The notes under the pieces are model-generated. The model made no database searches. It was not told the origin of the DNA and saw only the letters and a list, made by a program, of their open reading frames with translations. Positions 8,566-18,385 of a stretch of DNA of 64,000 bases are shown here, in pieces (position 1 is the stretch's first letter; every line of letters starts with the position of its first letter). This DNA is from Confluentibacter flavum (GTDB lineage Bacteria > Bacteroidota > Bacteroidia > Flavobacteriales > Flavobacteriaceae). The stretch spans positions 62,001 to 126,000 of the forward strand of contig NZ_PJEO01000052.1 of assembly GCF_002843175.1 (NCBI RefSeq), given 5' to 3'. The position numbers and the translations under genes were made by a program.

Positions 8566-10986
8566 TTAATGTGTAATTTGTTTTTTTCTAAATTCGTAAA
8601 ATAAACCACCTATCAACAATAATCCAACCAATATGGAACTCGCTAGGGCTATACTACTACCTGTTTGTATCACTTCTGGTTCAAACTTAAATTCTACAAT
8701 GTGTTTTCCTGCTGGAATTTCCATACCACGCAACACATAATTAACCCTAATATGAGAGGCTTCTTTTCCGTCAATAATAGTTTTCCATCCTTTAGGATAG
8801 TAAACTTCAGAAAAAACTGCAAAACCAGTGTTTTTGTTTACCGATTTATACTTCAAATAATTTGGTTTGTCCTCCACTAAGGTAATGGAAGCTGTTGAAT
8901 CAACTTTAAAATTTGAAATTTCTATCTTAAAATCATTTTTATTTAAAACAGCAACATTCTTATTATCTAAACTATCCAATGCTATTATTTCTTCATTCGC
9001 TGAGTTTACGACTTTAAATTCTTTAACAAACCAAGCATTTCCATTAGTATCTGTATTACTGTAGGGGAACAGATTTCCTTGTTCATCTTGGGCAATAATA
9101 TATTTTGTATTAAACATATTAAGCACGTTAATGTTGTTCTTTGAAATGTAAAAATCGAAAACGTCTTGATATCTCTGTAGTTTAGCGGCATGATATCCAT
9201 TTAATGAATTATGGAAATAAGATGCTTTAGCACCAGAAGAGGTAATATCAAAAACCCTAAAATTTGTTGTATCGGTTAAAATGGCTTTATCAGCTTCGTT
9301 AGCTTGATAAGGTTTATTGACTTGAATAGCTGAAACAAAATTGTCATTATTTACGTAGCGTTTATCAACGCCTACCAAATCAAATAAAATAAGGATTCCA
9401 AAAGTAACAATGACCCACTGTTGTTTTAGTTTATCCTTTAAAACTAAATAGATAGCACCTGCTGAAAGCATTACCAAAATTAATGTCCTTATGGTATCTG
9501 AAGTGAAAATGGATTTTCTATCGGCTTTAATGGCATCCATAAATTCTTGCCCATAACTTTGACGATAAAAACCATCATTAACTCCTGAAAAATCAAAAGA
9601 CGATTTAAACACCAAAAACAGAATAGCTAGCCCGCCAGTAATGATCGCTGAATATTTCAATGCCTTTAGCTTTTCTTCTTTCTTTACTAAACCATCAAAT
9701 AATTTAACAAGTCCGAACACCGCTAATACAGGAACACATAATTCCAAAATAACCTGAATGGAAGTAACCGCTCTAAACTTGTTATAAAGTGGTACATAAT
9801 CAATAAAAAAGTCTGTTAAAAAACCTAAATTTTTCCCATAAGATAACAATAACGAGACAATTGTACCTCCAACTAACCACCATTTCAAACGTCCTTCCAC
9901 CAAAAACAATGCGAACACAAATAAAAACAATACTACCGCACCAACATACGCTGGTGCTTCAACAATTGGCTGTTCACCCCAATACATAGGTGCCCGTTTC
10001 GACTCTTGTGCTGCTTGAGTTGTGGTGGCGCCTAATTTCCTAAAAGCCTCATAGGTAGCTGAATTTGTTCCAACATCTTCTCCATTGCCTCCCCCCATTA
10101 ATCTTGGGATATAGAGGTTAAACGTTTCTAAAATGCCATAACTATATTCGGTAATATAACCTTTGTCCAATCCAGTAGTTACTTCTTTAGGTGTTCCATC
10201 AGGATTTATAGTGAGTTCTCCTTTACCACGAGTACTTTCTTTAACATATTCCTGAGTCGCTAAAATATTGGTGGCGTTTAATGCAACGGCCAATATAACG
10301 GCTCCAATTAATATACCAACAGTTTTAAAGTAATGTGGCAATAGTTTCTTTTTGTAAGCATCAACTAAATAAGCGATTCCTAATATAATTATTAAGAACA
10401 TCAAGTAATAAGTCATTTGAAAATGATTCGCCACTATTTCCAATCCCATGGCTATTGTTGTGAGCAAAAAACCAATAATATATCTTTTTTGAAACGTTAG
10501 AATAATACCGCTCAACACCAACGGCATATAAGCAATGGCATGTGCCTTACTGTTATGGCCTACTCCCAAAATAATTATTAAATAGGTTGAAAACCCAAAT
10601 GCTAACGACCCTAGAATAGCCAATTTATAATCCACTTTTAAAACCAACAAAAGCACATAAAAGCCTATTAGATAAAGAAATAAATAATCTGCTGGTCTTG
10701 GTAAAAAGCGAAGCGTTAAATCTAATTTTTTTATATAGTTATGAGGGTATTTGGCTCCTAATTGATAGGTTGGCATGCCTGCAAAAGCACTGTTGGTCCA
10801 ATAGGTTTCTTGGCCTGTTGCCTCTCTAAAATCATTTTGCTGCTTACTCATGCCTATATATTGCATGATATCGCTTTGGAAGATTTGCTTTCCTGATAAA
10901 ACAGGACTAAAATAAGCTAATGAAATTATGATGAAGCCAACTAAAACTAATATATGGGGAAGAAATTTTTTTGTTGAAAATTGCAT
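8566..10986 (-). CDS. YfhO family membrane protein
   Basis: An 806-residue integral membrane protein of the YfhO family. In Firmicutes YfhO proteins are linked to glycosylation of envelope polymers; the Bacteroidota role is not established. There are about 12 membrane segments, with large extracytoplasmic regions at about 50-80, 265-340 and 555-770, and a last helix near 775-797 (SSILVGLLLIGGLFYEF). Motifs include AFAGMPTYQLGAKYPHN and, near the end, VYYPKGWKTIIDGKE with IPAGKHIVEFKFEP, both characteristic of the family. It is flanked by the DUF4834 gene (28 bp upstream) and a glycosyltransferase, which supports a role in surface glycan assembly. Confidence 0.9.
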   Translation of the reverse strand: MQFSTKKFLPHILVLVGFIIISLAYFSPVLSGKQIFQSDIMQYIGMSKQQNDFREATGQETYWTNSAFAGMPTYQLGAKYPHNYIKKLDLTLRFLPRPADYLFLYLIGFYVLLLVLKVDYKLAILGSLAFGFSTYLIIILGVGHNSKAHAIAYMPLVLSGIILTFQKRYIIGFLLTTIAMGLEIVANHFQMTYYLMFLIIILGIAYLVDAYKKKLLPHYFKTVGILIGAVILAVALNATNILATQEYVKESTRGKGELTINPDGTPKEVTTGLDKGYITEYSYGILETFNLYIPRLMGGGNGEDVGTNSATYEAFRKLGATTTQAAQESKRAPMYWGEQPIVEAPAYVGAVVLFLFVFALFLVEGRLKWWLVGGTIVSLLLSYGKNLGFLTDFFIDYVPLYNKFRAVTSIQVILELCVPVLAVFGLVKLFDGLVKKEEKLKALKYSAIITGGLAILFLVFKSSFDFSGVNDGFYRQSYGQEFMDAIKADRKSIFTSDTIRTLILVMLSAGAIYLVLKDKLKQQWVIVTFGILILFDLVGVDKRYVNNDNFVSAIQVNKPYQANEADKAILTDTTNFRVFDITSSGAKASYFHNSLNGYHAAKLQRYQDVFDFYISKNNINVLNMFNTKYIIAQDEQGNLFPYSNTDTNGNAWFVKEFKVVNSANEEIIALDSLDNKNVAVLNKNDFKIEISNFKVDSTASITLVEDKPNYLKYKSVNKNTGFAVFSEVYYPKGWKTIIDGKEASHIRVNYVLRGMEIPAGKHIVEFKFEPEVIQTGSSIALASSILVGLLLIGGLFYEFRKKQITH

Positions 10987-11014
10987 GAAGACAGATTAAA
11001 GATGATTGTGAAAA

Positions 11015-11296
11015 TTAGTCAATTTCTTCGTAATCCACATATTCACCTACATCTTTATTTGAAGTTTTTGTGTTAGGCATTTTATCTATAGTGACTTCGC
11101 CTTCTTTTTTTGTAGTGTTTTTTTGCTGTCTTTGAAACTCACCATGGGTACCTCCAAAATGTTGAGAAGCCTTCTTAGCAGCATATTTTAAAAGCAATGG
11201 TGCAAATATTCGGGTTATTATTTTTACTCCATAATAAATCAATAGAATAATCAACAATGTTCTTAGTATCCCTGTTGCAGATGCATATTGTAGCAT
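11015..11296 (-). CDS. DUF4834 small membrane protein
   Basis: A small protein with one membrane segment (SATGILRTLLIILLIYYGVKI), followed by a basic stretch and a charged tail ending GEYVDYEEID. It matches DUF4834, a flavobacterial family usually found beside yfhO; its function is unknown. I start it at the inner ATG (MLQYASATG, 93 residues) because family members begin just before this helix; a longer form starting at 11332 adds 12 residues. It is the first gene of the leftward polysaccharide unit. Confidence 0.75.
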   Translation of the reverse strand: MLQYASATGILRTLLIILLIYYGVKIITRIFAPLLLKYAAKKASQHFGGTHGEFQRQQKNTTKKEGEVTIDKMPNTKTSNKDVGEYVDYEEID

Positions 11297-11373
11297 AAAA
11301 AATATTTTTGGCAAAAATACAATTCTATTCATTTAAAAAACGTTGAAAAGCCATAAAAAAAGTATAAAATATC

Positions 11374-11381
11374 TATATTTG
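11374..11381 (+). promoter_or_regulatory. Possible -7 box TATATTTG
   Basis: Matches the Bacteroidota -7 consensus TAnnTTTG, about 60 bp upstream of the ATG at 11441. The nearest TTG that could serve as -33 element (11343-11345) is 28 bp away, longer than usual, so this is a weak call. Confidence 0.35.
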
Positions 11382-11440
11382 AGAACCCTTTAGATGTTAT
11401 TATGCAAAATTATATTTAGAAAAAATCTAAAACCTTTGTT

Positions 11441-12445
11441 ATGAACCAAATCAAATCTACCTTCATTTTAACCTTAATTTTAATAGCCTCCAAGTCCTTC
11501 GCCCAATATACTGACGTTATAAATTCCAACAGACCTGGTGTGTCTAGAAGTGCTTTTTCTGTCGGCACCAATGTGGTTCAATTTGAGGTTGGCCCTTATA
11601 TTATTAACGAAAAACGCACTCCTGCTTTAAAAACTGAAGTTGATGGTTTTGGTGTTGATTTTGCTGCTCGATACGGATTAATCTGGGAGCAGCTTGAATT
11701 GAATATAGAAGGCACCTATCAAAATGATACGAAAACATACTTTTCAAACATCCCATTTGATGAAGACAGAGCTAATTTTAAAACATTAACTATAGGAGCA
11801 AAATATTTGGTATTTGATCCCTATAAAAATGCTGAGGACGACAAACCTAACCTCTACAGCTGGAAAGCAAATCAAGGCTTTAAATGGAAAAGTTTAATTC
11901 CAGCTGTATCAGCTTATGTTGGTGCCAATTATGACACAAAAAACAATCCTTACATAGCACCAGGAATTGAAGGTTTTAGTCCGAAAGCCATGATTATGAC
12001 TCAAAATAATTTTTCTGGCGGATGGGTATTTGTAATGAATTTGATTAAAGATAGGATTGGAACCGATCAATCGGATTTTTCATATATATTAACTCTAACA
12101 CACTCTTTTAATCCGAAGTGGGTAATTTTTGGTGAAGCCCAAGGCATTAAAAGTGATTTTTATGCCGACAATCTTTTTAGATTTGGTGGAGCTTATTTAT
12201 GGAGTAAAGATTTTCAGTTGGATACTGCAGTAACTTTTAACACCAAGGATACGCCTTCGGTATTCAGTGTTAATTTTGGGATGTCTTACCGATTGGACTT
12301 TCATCAGGATAAGGAAATAACCAATGAAGATAATGGCACCTCTGTTATGGAAGAAGCAGATCGAAGATCTAGACGTAACAGATCCAATAATAATAACACC
12401 CAAGATATTCAAAAACCTAAAAGAGAGTCCTTAGATTTCGATTAA
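11441..12445 (+). CDS. Outer-membrane beta-barrel protein of the transporter type
   Basis: A 334-residue exported protein with a signal peptide (MNQIKSTFILTLILIASKSFAQ, cleavage after SFA). The mature part opens DVINSNRPGVSRSAFSVGTNVVQFEVGPY and continues as alternating amphipathic strands, which fits an outer-membrane barrel of the group annotated as transporter (phenol-degradation MetA-like). The last 40 residues are hydrophilic and rich in R and N. It is followed 23 bp later by the GNAT-like gene on the same strand, so the two may be co-transcribed. No substrate can be named. Confidence 0.7.
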   Translation: MNQIKSTFILTLILIASKSFAQYTDVINSNRPGVSRSAFSVGTNVVQFEVGPYIINEKRTPALKTEVDGFGVDFAARYGLIWEQLELNIEGTYQNDTKTYFSNIPFDEDRANFKTLTIGAKYLVFDPYKNAEDDKPNLYSWKANQGFKWKSLIPAVSAYVGANYDTKNNPYIAPGIEGFSPKAMIMTQNNFSGGWVFVMNLIKDRIGTDQSDFSYILTLTHSFNPKWVIFGEAQGIKSDFYADNLFRFGGAYLWSKDFQLDTAVTFNTKDTPSVFSVNFGMSYRLDFHQDKEITNEDNGTSVMEEADRRSRRNRSNNNNTQDIQKPKRESLDFD

Positions 12446-12468
12446 AATATTCTAGCATTCATACATAT

Positions 12469-13587
12469 ATGATAGTATTAAAAGTAGTAAAAACCAACAA
12501 AGACTTAAAGGCTTTTGTAAAATTTCCATTTGGCTTATATAAAGATTCTAAGTATTGGGTACCTCCTATTATTAGAGAAGAACTTAAAACATTCAGCAAA
12601 AAATATAATCCTGTATTTAATGATGCAGAAGCCACCTTGTTTTTGGCTTATAGAAATAATGAAATAGTCGGAAGAGTTGCTTGCATAATCAATTGGTTAG
12701 AAGTCAAAAATCAAGCTTTAAAAAAAATGAGATTTGGTTGGTTTGATTTTATTGATGATTTAGAAGTGTCTCAATCCCTTTTTAACAAGATAGAAGACAT
12801 TGGAAAGCAGTATAATTTAGAATTTGCCGAAGGCCCAGTTGGCTTTTCCAATTTAGATAAAGTCGGCGTCATGACAGAAGGATTTGATTCCATAGCCCCT
12901 ATGGTAACATGGTATAATTACCCCTATTATGTGAAACACTATGAAGCCGCCAATTACAAAATAGAAAAATCGTATTCAGAAAGTAGATTTCCTTTTAAAA
13001 ATGTAAAGACCGAATTCTTTTTTAAAGCGCAAGAACTTATAAAAAAGCGCTATCAACTAAAGGCATTACGCTTTACGAAAACAGAGGAAGTTATGCCTTA
13101 TGCCGATAAAATGTTCGATTTATTTAATGAAAGTTATGCGTCATTATCATCATTTGTTGCCATTACGGACGTTCAGAAAGAATATTTTAAGAAGAAATTT
13201 ATAAGTTTTGTAAATCCGGAATATATAAAATTTGTTGTTGATAAGGATGATAAACTTATTGGTTTTGCTATTGTCATGCCCGCATTTGCTAAAGCATTAC
13301 AAAAAATGAATGGCAAGTTATTCCCTTTTGGATTCCGACATATTTTACATGCAAAAAAACACAGTAAGGATGTCATTTTTTATTTGATAGGCATTCACCC
13401 CGATTATCAAAATAAAGGCGTACATGCTGTTATTTTTAATGAGTATTATAATACGTTTACAGAAAAAGGTATAGAAACTTGTTTTAGAACCCCAGAATTA
13501 GAAGACAATTATGCCATTCATCAAATTTGGAAACATTTTGACCCTGAAGTATACAAAAGAAGGAAAACGTTTAGAAAAGAGTTATAA
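12469..13587 (+). CDS. GNAT-like acyltransferase, about 370 residues
   Basis: A 372-residue cytoplasmic protein. The N-terminal part (IVGRVACIINWLE, FGWFDFIDD, GPVGFSNLDKVGVM) and the C-terminal part (VIFYLIGIHPDYQNKGVHAVIFNEYY) both look like N-acetyltransferase halves; HPDYQNKGV resembles the acetyl-CoA binding Q/RxxGxG/A motif with V at the last position. Proteins of this length and pattern are common and uncharacterised in Flavobacteriia. The acceptor is unknown. A strong bidirectional terminator follows 2 bp after the stop. Confidence 0.75.
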   Translation: MIVLKVVKTNKDLKAFVKFPFGLYKDSKYWVPPIIREELKTFSKKYNPVFNDAEATLFLAYRNNEIVGRVACIINWLEVKNQALKKMRFGWFDFIDDLEVSQSLFNKIEDIGKQYNLEFAEGPVGFSNLDKVGVMTEGFDSIAPMVTWYNYPYYVKHYEAANYKIEKSYSESRFPFKNVKTEFFFKAQELIKKRYQLKALRFTKTEEVMPYADKMFDLFNESYASLSSFVAITDVQKEYFKKKFISFVNPEYIKFVVDKDDKLIGFAIVMPAFAKALQKMNGKLFPFGFRHILHAKKHSKDVIFYLIGIHPDYQNKGVHAVIFNEYYNTFTEKGIETCFRTPELEDNYAIHQIWKHFDPEVYKRRKTFRKEL

Positions 13588-13588
13588 A

Positions 13589-13624
13589 AAATAGAGCCGC
13601 TAAAATTAGCGGCTCTATTTTTTT
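13589..13624. terminator. Bidirectional intrinsic terminator
   Basis: A perfect 14-bp stem (AAATAGAGCCGCTA with its complement) and a 4-base loop, followed by a T-run on the + strand and by A residues at the left that act as a T-run on the other strand. It serves the GNAT-like gene and the convergent PLP enzyme gene. Confidence 0.9.
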
Positions 13625-13642
13625 ATATAATATTATTATGTT

Positions 13643-14902
13643 TTATTCACCCATCGCTGCCATTACGGCGGCTGACAAACGTTGATAAGTACCATTTTCA
13701 AGTCTAGCTCTAATAACTTCAAAAGCATCCAATGTGATTTTTACATCCTCTAAAGTATGTGTAGCAGTTGGTATTAAACGTAGCAATATTAATCCTTTAG
13801 GAATAACTGGATACACAACGATAGAACAGAAAATTCCAAAATTTTCTCTTAAATCCTTAACCAAAGCCATCGCTTCAGGAATGCTACCTTTTAAATAAAC
13901 AGGTGTTACACAACTTTGTGTTGTACCAATATCAAAACCACGTTCTTTAAGTCCGTTTTGTAATGCATTCGTATTTTCCCATAGTTTATTCTTTAATTCC
14001 GGCATGGTTTTAAGCATGTCCAAACGCTTTCTAGCACCAACAACCAATTGCATTTGCAAAGATTTTGCAAACATTTGGGAACGTAAATTATATTTTAAAT
14101 AATCTATAATTTCCTTATCAGCTGCAATAAAAGCACCTGTTCCAGCCATGGATTTAGCAAATGTTGCAAAATAAACATCTATGTCGTCTTGAACACCTTG
14201 CTCTTCACCTGTTCCTGCGCCTCTTTCTCCTTGTGTACCAAAACCATGGGCATCATCGACCAAAAACCTAAAATTATATTTTTTCTTTAAGGCAGCTATT
14301 TCTTTAAGCCTTCCTTGCTCACCACGCATTCCAAAAACACCTTCAGAAATTACTAAAATCCCACCGCCGGTTTGCTCCGCCATTTTAGTAGCTCGATCTA
14401 AGTTTTTTTCTAAACTTTCAATATCATTATGTTTATACGTGAAACGTTTACCCATATGCAAACGTACACCATCAATAATACATGCATGGGCATCTACATC
14501 ATATACAATAATATCATCTTTTGAAACCAGGGCATCAATAGTCGAAACCATTCCTTGATAACCAAAATTTAATAAATAAGCAGCTTCTTTATTCACAAAC
14601 TCTGCTAATTCATTTTGTAAGACTTCATGAAGATCGGTATGACCAGACATCATTCTAGCGCCCATTGGGTAAGCAGAGCCATAATCAATTCCTGCCTGCG
14701 CATCAACTTTTCTAATCTCCGGATGGTTAGCCAATCCTAAATAGTCGTTAATACTCCAAGTAATCACATCTTTTCCTTGAAACTTCATTCGGTTAGAAAT
14801 TTGACCTTCCAATTTTGGAAAAACAAAATAACCTTCTGCTTGCGATGCCCATTTTCCTAAAGGCCCTTTATCTCTATAAATTTTTTCAAATAAATCTCTC
14901 AT
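13643..14902 (-). CDS. PLP-dependent acyltransferase (SPT/KBL fold), probable cysteate fatty-acyltransferase
   Basis: A 419-residue alpha-oxoamine synthase family enzyme, which condenses an amino acid with an acyl thioester and releases CO2. Visible motifs are NDYLGLANHPE, the substrate region MMSGHTDLHEVLQNE, ISEGVFGMRGEQG, the PLP aspartate in VDDAHGFGTQGERG, and the PLP lysine in TFAKSMAGTG. In Flavobacterium johnsoniae a member of this family is the cysteate-fatty acyl transferase that makes capnine, a sulfonolipid needed for gliding. The neighbour upstream on the same strand is a CBS-like cysteine-synthase-family enzyme that could supply cysteate, which supports this role over serine palmitoyltransferase or KBL; the exact substrate is inferred. 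Confidence 0.85.
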   Translation of the reverse strand: MRDLFEKIYRDKGPLGKWASQAEGYFVFPKLEGQISNRMKFQGKDVITWSINDYLGLANHPEIRKVDAQAGIDYGSAYPMGARMMSGHTDLHEVLQNELAEFVNKEAAYLLNFGYQGMVSTIDALVSKDDIIVYDVDAHACIIDGVRLHMGKRFTYKHNDIESLEKNLDRATKMAEQTGGGILVISEGVFGMRGEQGRLKEIAALKKKYNFRFLVDDAHGFGTQGERGAGTGEEQGVQDDIDVYFATFAKSMAGTGAFIAADKEIIDYLKYNLRSQMFAKSLQMQLVVGARKRLDMLKTMPELKNKLWENTNALQNGLKERGFDIGTTQSCVTPVYLKGSIPEAMALVKDLRENFGIFCSIVVYPVIPKGLILLRLIPTATHTLEDVKITLDAFEVIRARLENGTYQRLSAAVMAAMGE

Positions 14903-15061
14903 CTATTATAAATCTTATTTCAATTAATGTTTGATATGAGCAACTATGAGGCTATAAGGCTTATTTTTAGGAAAGCTTTTCTACTTAGTTAGTCCTTGCA
15001 AAATTAAATATTTATATTGTTTGTACATAATTTTTACCGTTCAATTATTGATGAAATAAAA

Positions 15062-15102
15062 AAAGAGATAACTTTTTGTGATTACAACAAAGCTATCTCT
15101 TT
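15062..15102 (-). terminator. Intrinsic terminator after the cysteine-synthase-family gene
   Basis: A 9-bp outer stem (AAAGAGATA with TATCTCTTT) and a second inner helix (CTTT-TGT with ACA-AAG) form a long hairpin; on the minus strand it is followed by a run of T. It lies 17 bp beyond the stop of the gene at 15120. Confidence 0.75.
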
Positions 15103-15119
15103 AAAATATATCTTATGTA

Positions 15120-16160
15120 CTATTTTATATATTGAATAGTTTGAACGGACTCAGCATTGATGCTATCAAAAAAGCCTTGTTCACTCATCCATTTATCACT
15201 GTATATTTTGCTCATATAACGAGAACCGTGATCTGGAAATATTATAACCACGTAGTCATCTTTTTTAAATCTTTTTTCTTCCCCTAATTGCTTCACAGCT
15301 TGCATGGCAGCCCCAGAAGTATAACCAACAAACAACCCTTCTGTTTTGGCAATTTCTCTTGCTGTATGGGCACTTTCTTCATCGGTTACTTTGACAAACT
15401 CATCAATAATATCAAAATCTGTAGCCGTAGGGATTAAATTCTTACCAAGACCTTCAATTCTGTACGGATAAATTTCTTCTTCATCAAATTCTCTGGTTTC
15501 ATGATATTTTTTTATTACTGAACCATAAGCATCAACACCAATAATTTTAATATTCGGATTTTGCTCTTTTAAATATTTTGCTGTTCCAGAAATCGTTCCA
15601 CCAGTACCACTACACGCAATTAGATGAGTTATTTTGCCTTCAGTTTGTTTCCAAATTTCAGGCCCTGTAGATTTATAATGTGCATCAATGTTAAGTTCAT
15701 TAAAATATTGATTTATATAAACAGATCCTTTAATTTCCTCATGAAGGCGTTTTGCAACCTGATAATAAGATCTTGGATCGTTAGCACTAACATGGGCAGG
15801 GCAAACATAAACCTTTGCGCCCATTGTTTTAAGCATATCTATTTTATCTGTTGAGGATTTTGAACTAACAGCTAGTACACAGTCATAACCCTTTATAATG
15901 CTTACCATGGCAATACTGAAACCTGTATTACCCGACGTTGTTTCTATGATAGTATCCCCTGGAGATAATATGCCTTGCTTCTCAGCTTCTTCAATAATGT
16001 AAAGTGCTATTCTATCTTTTGAAGAATGTCCAGGATTAAAGGATTCTACTTTTGCATAAAAGCTACCTTTAAATTTGGAAGTTAATTTATTGATTCTAAT
16101 AAGTGGTGTTTTACCTACTAAATCTAATACATTATCAAAAACCTGATTTCTGTGTTTCAT
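15120..16160 (-). CDS. PLP-dependent cysteine synthase family enzyme, possible cysteate synthase
   Basis: A 346-residue fold-type II PLP enzyme. The PLP lysine is in [11 protein letters not shown] (about residue 48), the cofactor loop in ETTSGNTGF, and the phosphate-binding loop in [12 protein letters not shown]. Overall it resembles the catalytic core of cystathionine beta-synthase without the regulatory CBS domains. It lies 217 bp upstream of the SPT-fold acyltransferase on the same strand, separated by a terminator. In capnine biosynthesis an enzyme of this kind makes L-cysteate from phosphoserine and sulfite, and I favour that role. Cystathionine beta-synthase or ordinary cysteine synthase cannot be excluded from sequence alone. 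Confidence 0.75.
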   Translation of the reverse strand: MKHRNQVFDNVLDLVGKTPLIRINKLTSKFKGSFYAKVESFNPGHSSKDRIALYIIEEAEKQGILSPGDTIIETTSGNTGFSIAMVSIIKGYDCVLAVSSKSSTDKIDMLKTMGAKVYVCPAHVSANDPRSYYQVAKRLHEEIKGSVYINQYFNELNIDAHYKSTGPEIWKQTEGKITHLIACSGTGGTISGTAKYLKEQNPNIKIIGVDAYGSVIKKYHETREFDEEEIYPYRIEGLGKNLIPTATDFDIIDEFVKVTDEESAHTAREIAKTEGLFVGYTSGAAMQAVKQLGEEKRFKKDDYVVIIFPDHGSRYMSKIYSDKWMSEQGFFDSINAESVQTIQYIK

Positions 16161-16240
16161 AAATGCTATTTATCAGCTTAGTCAATATTACGAAAAATAA
16201 TTGTGACCTAAAACCTAGCAAAAATAAACATTTTTTTTTA

Positions 16241-18301
16241 TTAACAATGAATTCCTTCCAAATCTAATAAAAAAGCATACTCTAAAGCCACTTCTTTTAG
16301 ACTCTCAAAGCGTCCGGAAGCCCCACCATGACCAGCATCCATATCGGTATGCAATAATAATTTATTAGAATCTTTTTTTAAATCCCTTAATTTTGCAACC
16401 CACTTGGCTGGTTCCCAATATTGTACTTGAGAATCATGTAGGCCTGTTGTTATCAACATGTTAGGGTATTCATTGTCTATAACGTTATCATATGGAGAAT
16501 ATGATTTCATGCAGTTGTAATATTCAATTTCGTTCGGATTTCCCCACTCATCATACTCCCCTGTTGTTAATGGAATGCTATCATCTAGCATCGTTGTAAC
16601 AACATCAACAAATGGAACCGCCGCAATAATACCATGATATAATTCTGGATTCATATTAACAATGGCTCCCATAAGCATGCCTCCAGCAGAACCTCCATAA
16701 GCATATAGGTGCTGATTTGATGTGTATTTTTCTTGAATAAGGTGCTTAGAACAGTCTATAAAATCATAAAACGTATTTTTTTTAAATAGCAATTTCCCTT
16801 TTTCATACCATGGCCTCCCAAGATATTCGCCTCCCCTAACATGAGCAATCGCATAAATAAAACCTCTATCCAACAAACTTAAACGAAGACTTGAAAACGA
16901 AGGGTCTATAGTTGAACCATAAGAACCGTAGCCATATTGCAATAACGGACTACTTCCATCTAACTTAGTGTCTTTTCTATATACTAACGACATGGGCACT
17001 TTTGCACCGTCGCGTGCTGTTGCCCAAATCCGTTTTGAAATATAATTTTCTTTTCTAAACTTCCCTCCCAAGACTTCTTGCTCTTTCATTACCTCGCTTT
17101 GCTTGGTTTTAAAATTATAATCTATCACAGCGCTTGGTGATGTAAGTGAATTAAAACCATATCTTAAAACATTACTATCAAAATCCGGGTTATTGCCTAT
17201 ATAAGCCGTATAGGTTTCGCTATCGAAAGGCAAATAATAATCTTCTTGATCATTCCAGCTCATAATACGCAAATTGTTCAATCCGTTTTCACGTTCATTA
17301 ACAACCAAATAATCTTTAAATATTTCGATATCCTCTATTAAAACGTGGTCTCTATGCGGAATAACATCTTTCCAATATTTTTTTTCTGTTAAGTTTTCTT
17401 GGGTTTTTAGCAACTTAAAATTAGTTGCGCCATCACAGTTAGCTATAATGTAAAAGCTATCATTATAATGGGCAATACTATAATCGAGTTCTCTTGTTCT
17501 TTTTTGGAAAATTTTAAAAGAGCCATCTGGCGTATCAGCATTTACAAATCTATATTCTGAGGTTAACGTACTTGATGAGCCAATGACAATATACTTTTTA
17601 GATTTGGTTTTGTACACAAAAGTGTTAAACGTTTCATCTTTTTCATGAAAAACTTCTATATCTTTCTTTGAATCTGTATGTAATTTGTGTTTAAAAATTT
17701 TGAAAGACCTCAATGTCACTTCCTCTTTCATTGAATAAAACAACGTTTTACTATCATTTGCCCAGGTGGAACCACCAGTGGTATTCAATATTTCATCAGG
17801 ATAAATTTCTTCGGTTATTAGGTTTTTAATTCGAAGCGTATATTGTCTTCTTCCCAATATATCTGTTGAAAAACTAGCCAAGGTGTTATCTGGACTAATG
17901 GAAATACTTCCTAAATTAAAATATGCCAAGCCTTCTGCCATCATGTTACAATCAAATAAAAGCTCTTCGGCGGCATCTAATGTATCTTTTTTCCTGATGT
18001 AAATTGGGTAATCTTTTCCTGTTTCGTAACGTGTTATGTACCAATAGCCATTAAGTTTATAGGGTACGGTAGTATCATCTTCTTTAATTCTGCCTTTCAT
18101 TTCTTCAAATAGCTCTTTTTGAAAACCTTCAGTATGCTTCATTACTTGCTTTGTATAAGCGTTTTCAGCATTTAAATAATCTATAACTTCAGGGTTCTCT
18201 TTGTCGTTCAGCCAATAATAATTATCTACTCTTGTATCATTATGAATACTGAGCTCTTTTGGCTTTTTATTTGCTATTGGAGGTGGAATTGTCTTTTTCA
18301 A
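16241..18301 (-). CDS. ptrB: Oligopeptidase B, S9 family serine peptidase
   Basis: A 686-residue prolyl-oligopeptidase family enzyme, which cuts short peptides after basic residues. Residues 1-400 form the beta-propeller, starting RVDNYYWLNDKENPEVIDYL. The alpha/beta-hydrolase domain carries the nucleophile serine in AYGGSAGGMLMG, an HVRGGEYLGRPWYEKGK motif, and the catalytic histidine in MDAGHGGASGRF. Length fits the family. There is no signal peptide, so it is cytoplasmic. It is divergent from ybaB, with 84 bp between starts. Confidence 0.9.
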   Translation of the reverse strand: MKKTIPPPIANKKPKELSIHNDTRVDNYYWLNDKENPEVIDYLNAENAYTKQVMKHTEGFQKELFEEMKGRIKEDDTTVPYKLNGYWYITRYETGKDYPIYIRKKDTLDAAEELLFDCNMMAEGLAYFNLGSISISPDNTLASFSTDILGRRQYTLRIKNLITEEIYPDEILNTTGGSTWANDSKTLFYSMKEEVTLRSFKIFKHKLHTDSKKDIEVFHEKDETFNTFVYKTKSKKYIVIGSSSTLTSEYRFVNADTPDGSFKIFQKRTRELDYSIAHYNDSFYIIANCDGATNFKLLKTQENLTEKKYWKDVIPHRDHVLIEDIEIFKDYLVVNERENGLNNLRIMSWNDQEDYYLPFDSETYTAYIGNNPDFDSNVLRYGFNSLTSPSAVIDYNFKTKQSEVMKEQEVLGGKFRKENYISKRIWATARDGAKVPMSLVYRKDTKLDGSSPLLQYGYGSYGSTIDPSFSSLRLSLLDRGFIYAIAHVRGGEYLGRPWYEKGKLLFKKNTFYDFIDCSKHLIQEKYTSNQHLYAYGGSAGGMLMGAIVNMNPELYHGIIAAVPFVDVVTTMLDDSIPLTTGEYDEWGNPNEIEYYNCMKSYSPYDNVIDNEYPNMLITTGLHDSQVQYWEPAKWVAKLRDLKKDSNKLLLHTDMDAGHGGASGRFESLKEVALEYAFLLDLEGIHC

Positions 18302-18385
18302 TGACGCTTTATTAATTCTGATTTATTAAGTGGGCAAAAATATAAAATTTAAATAGTTTTGTAATGAATATAAAAATATAAAAAC

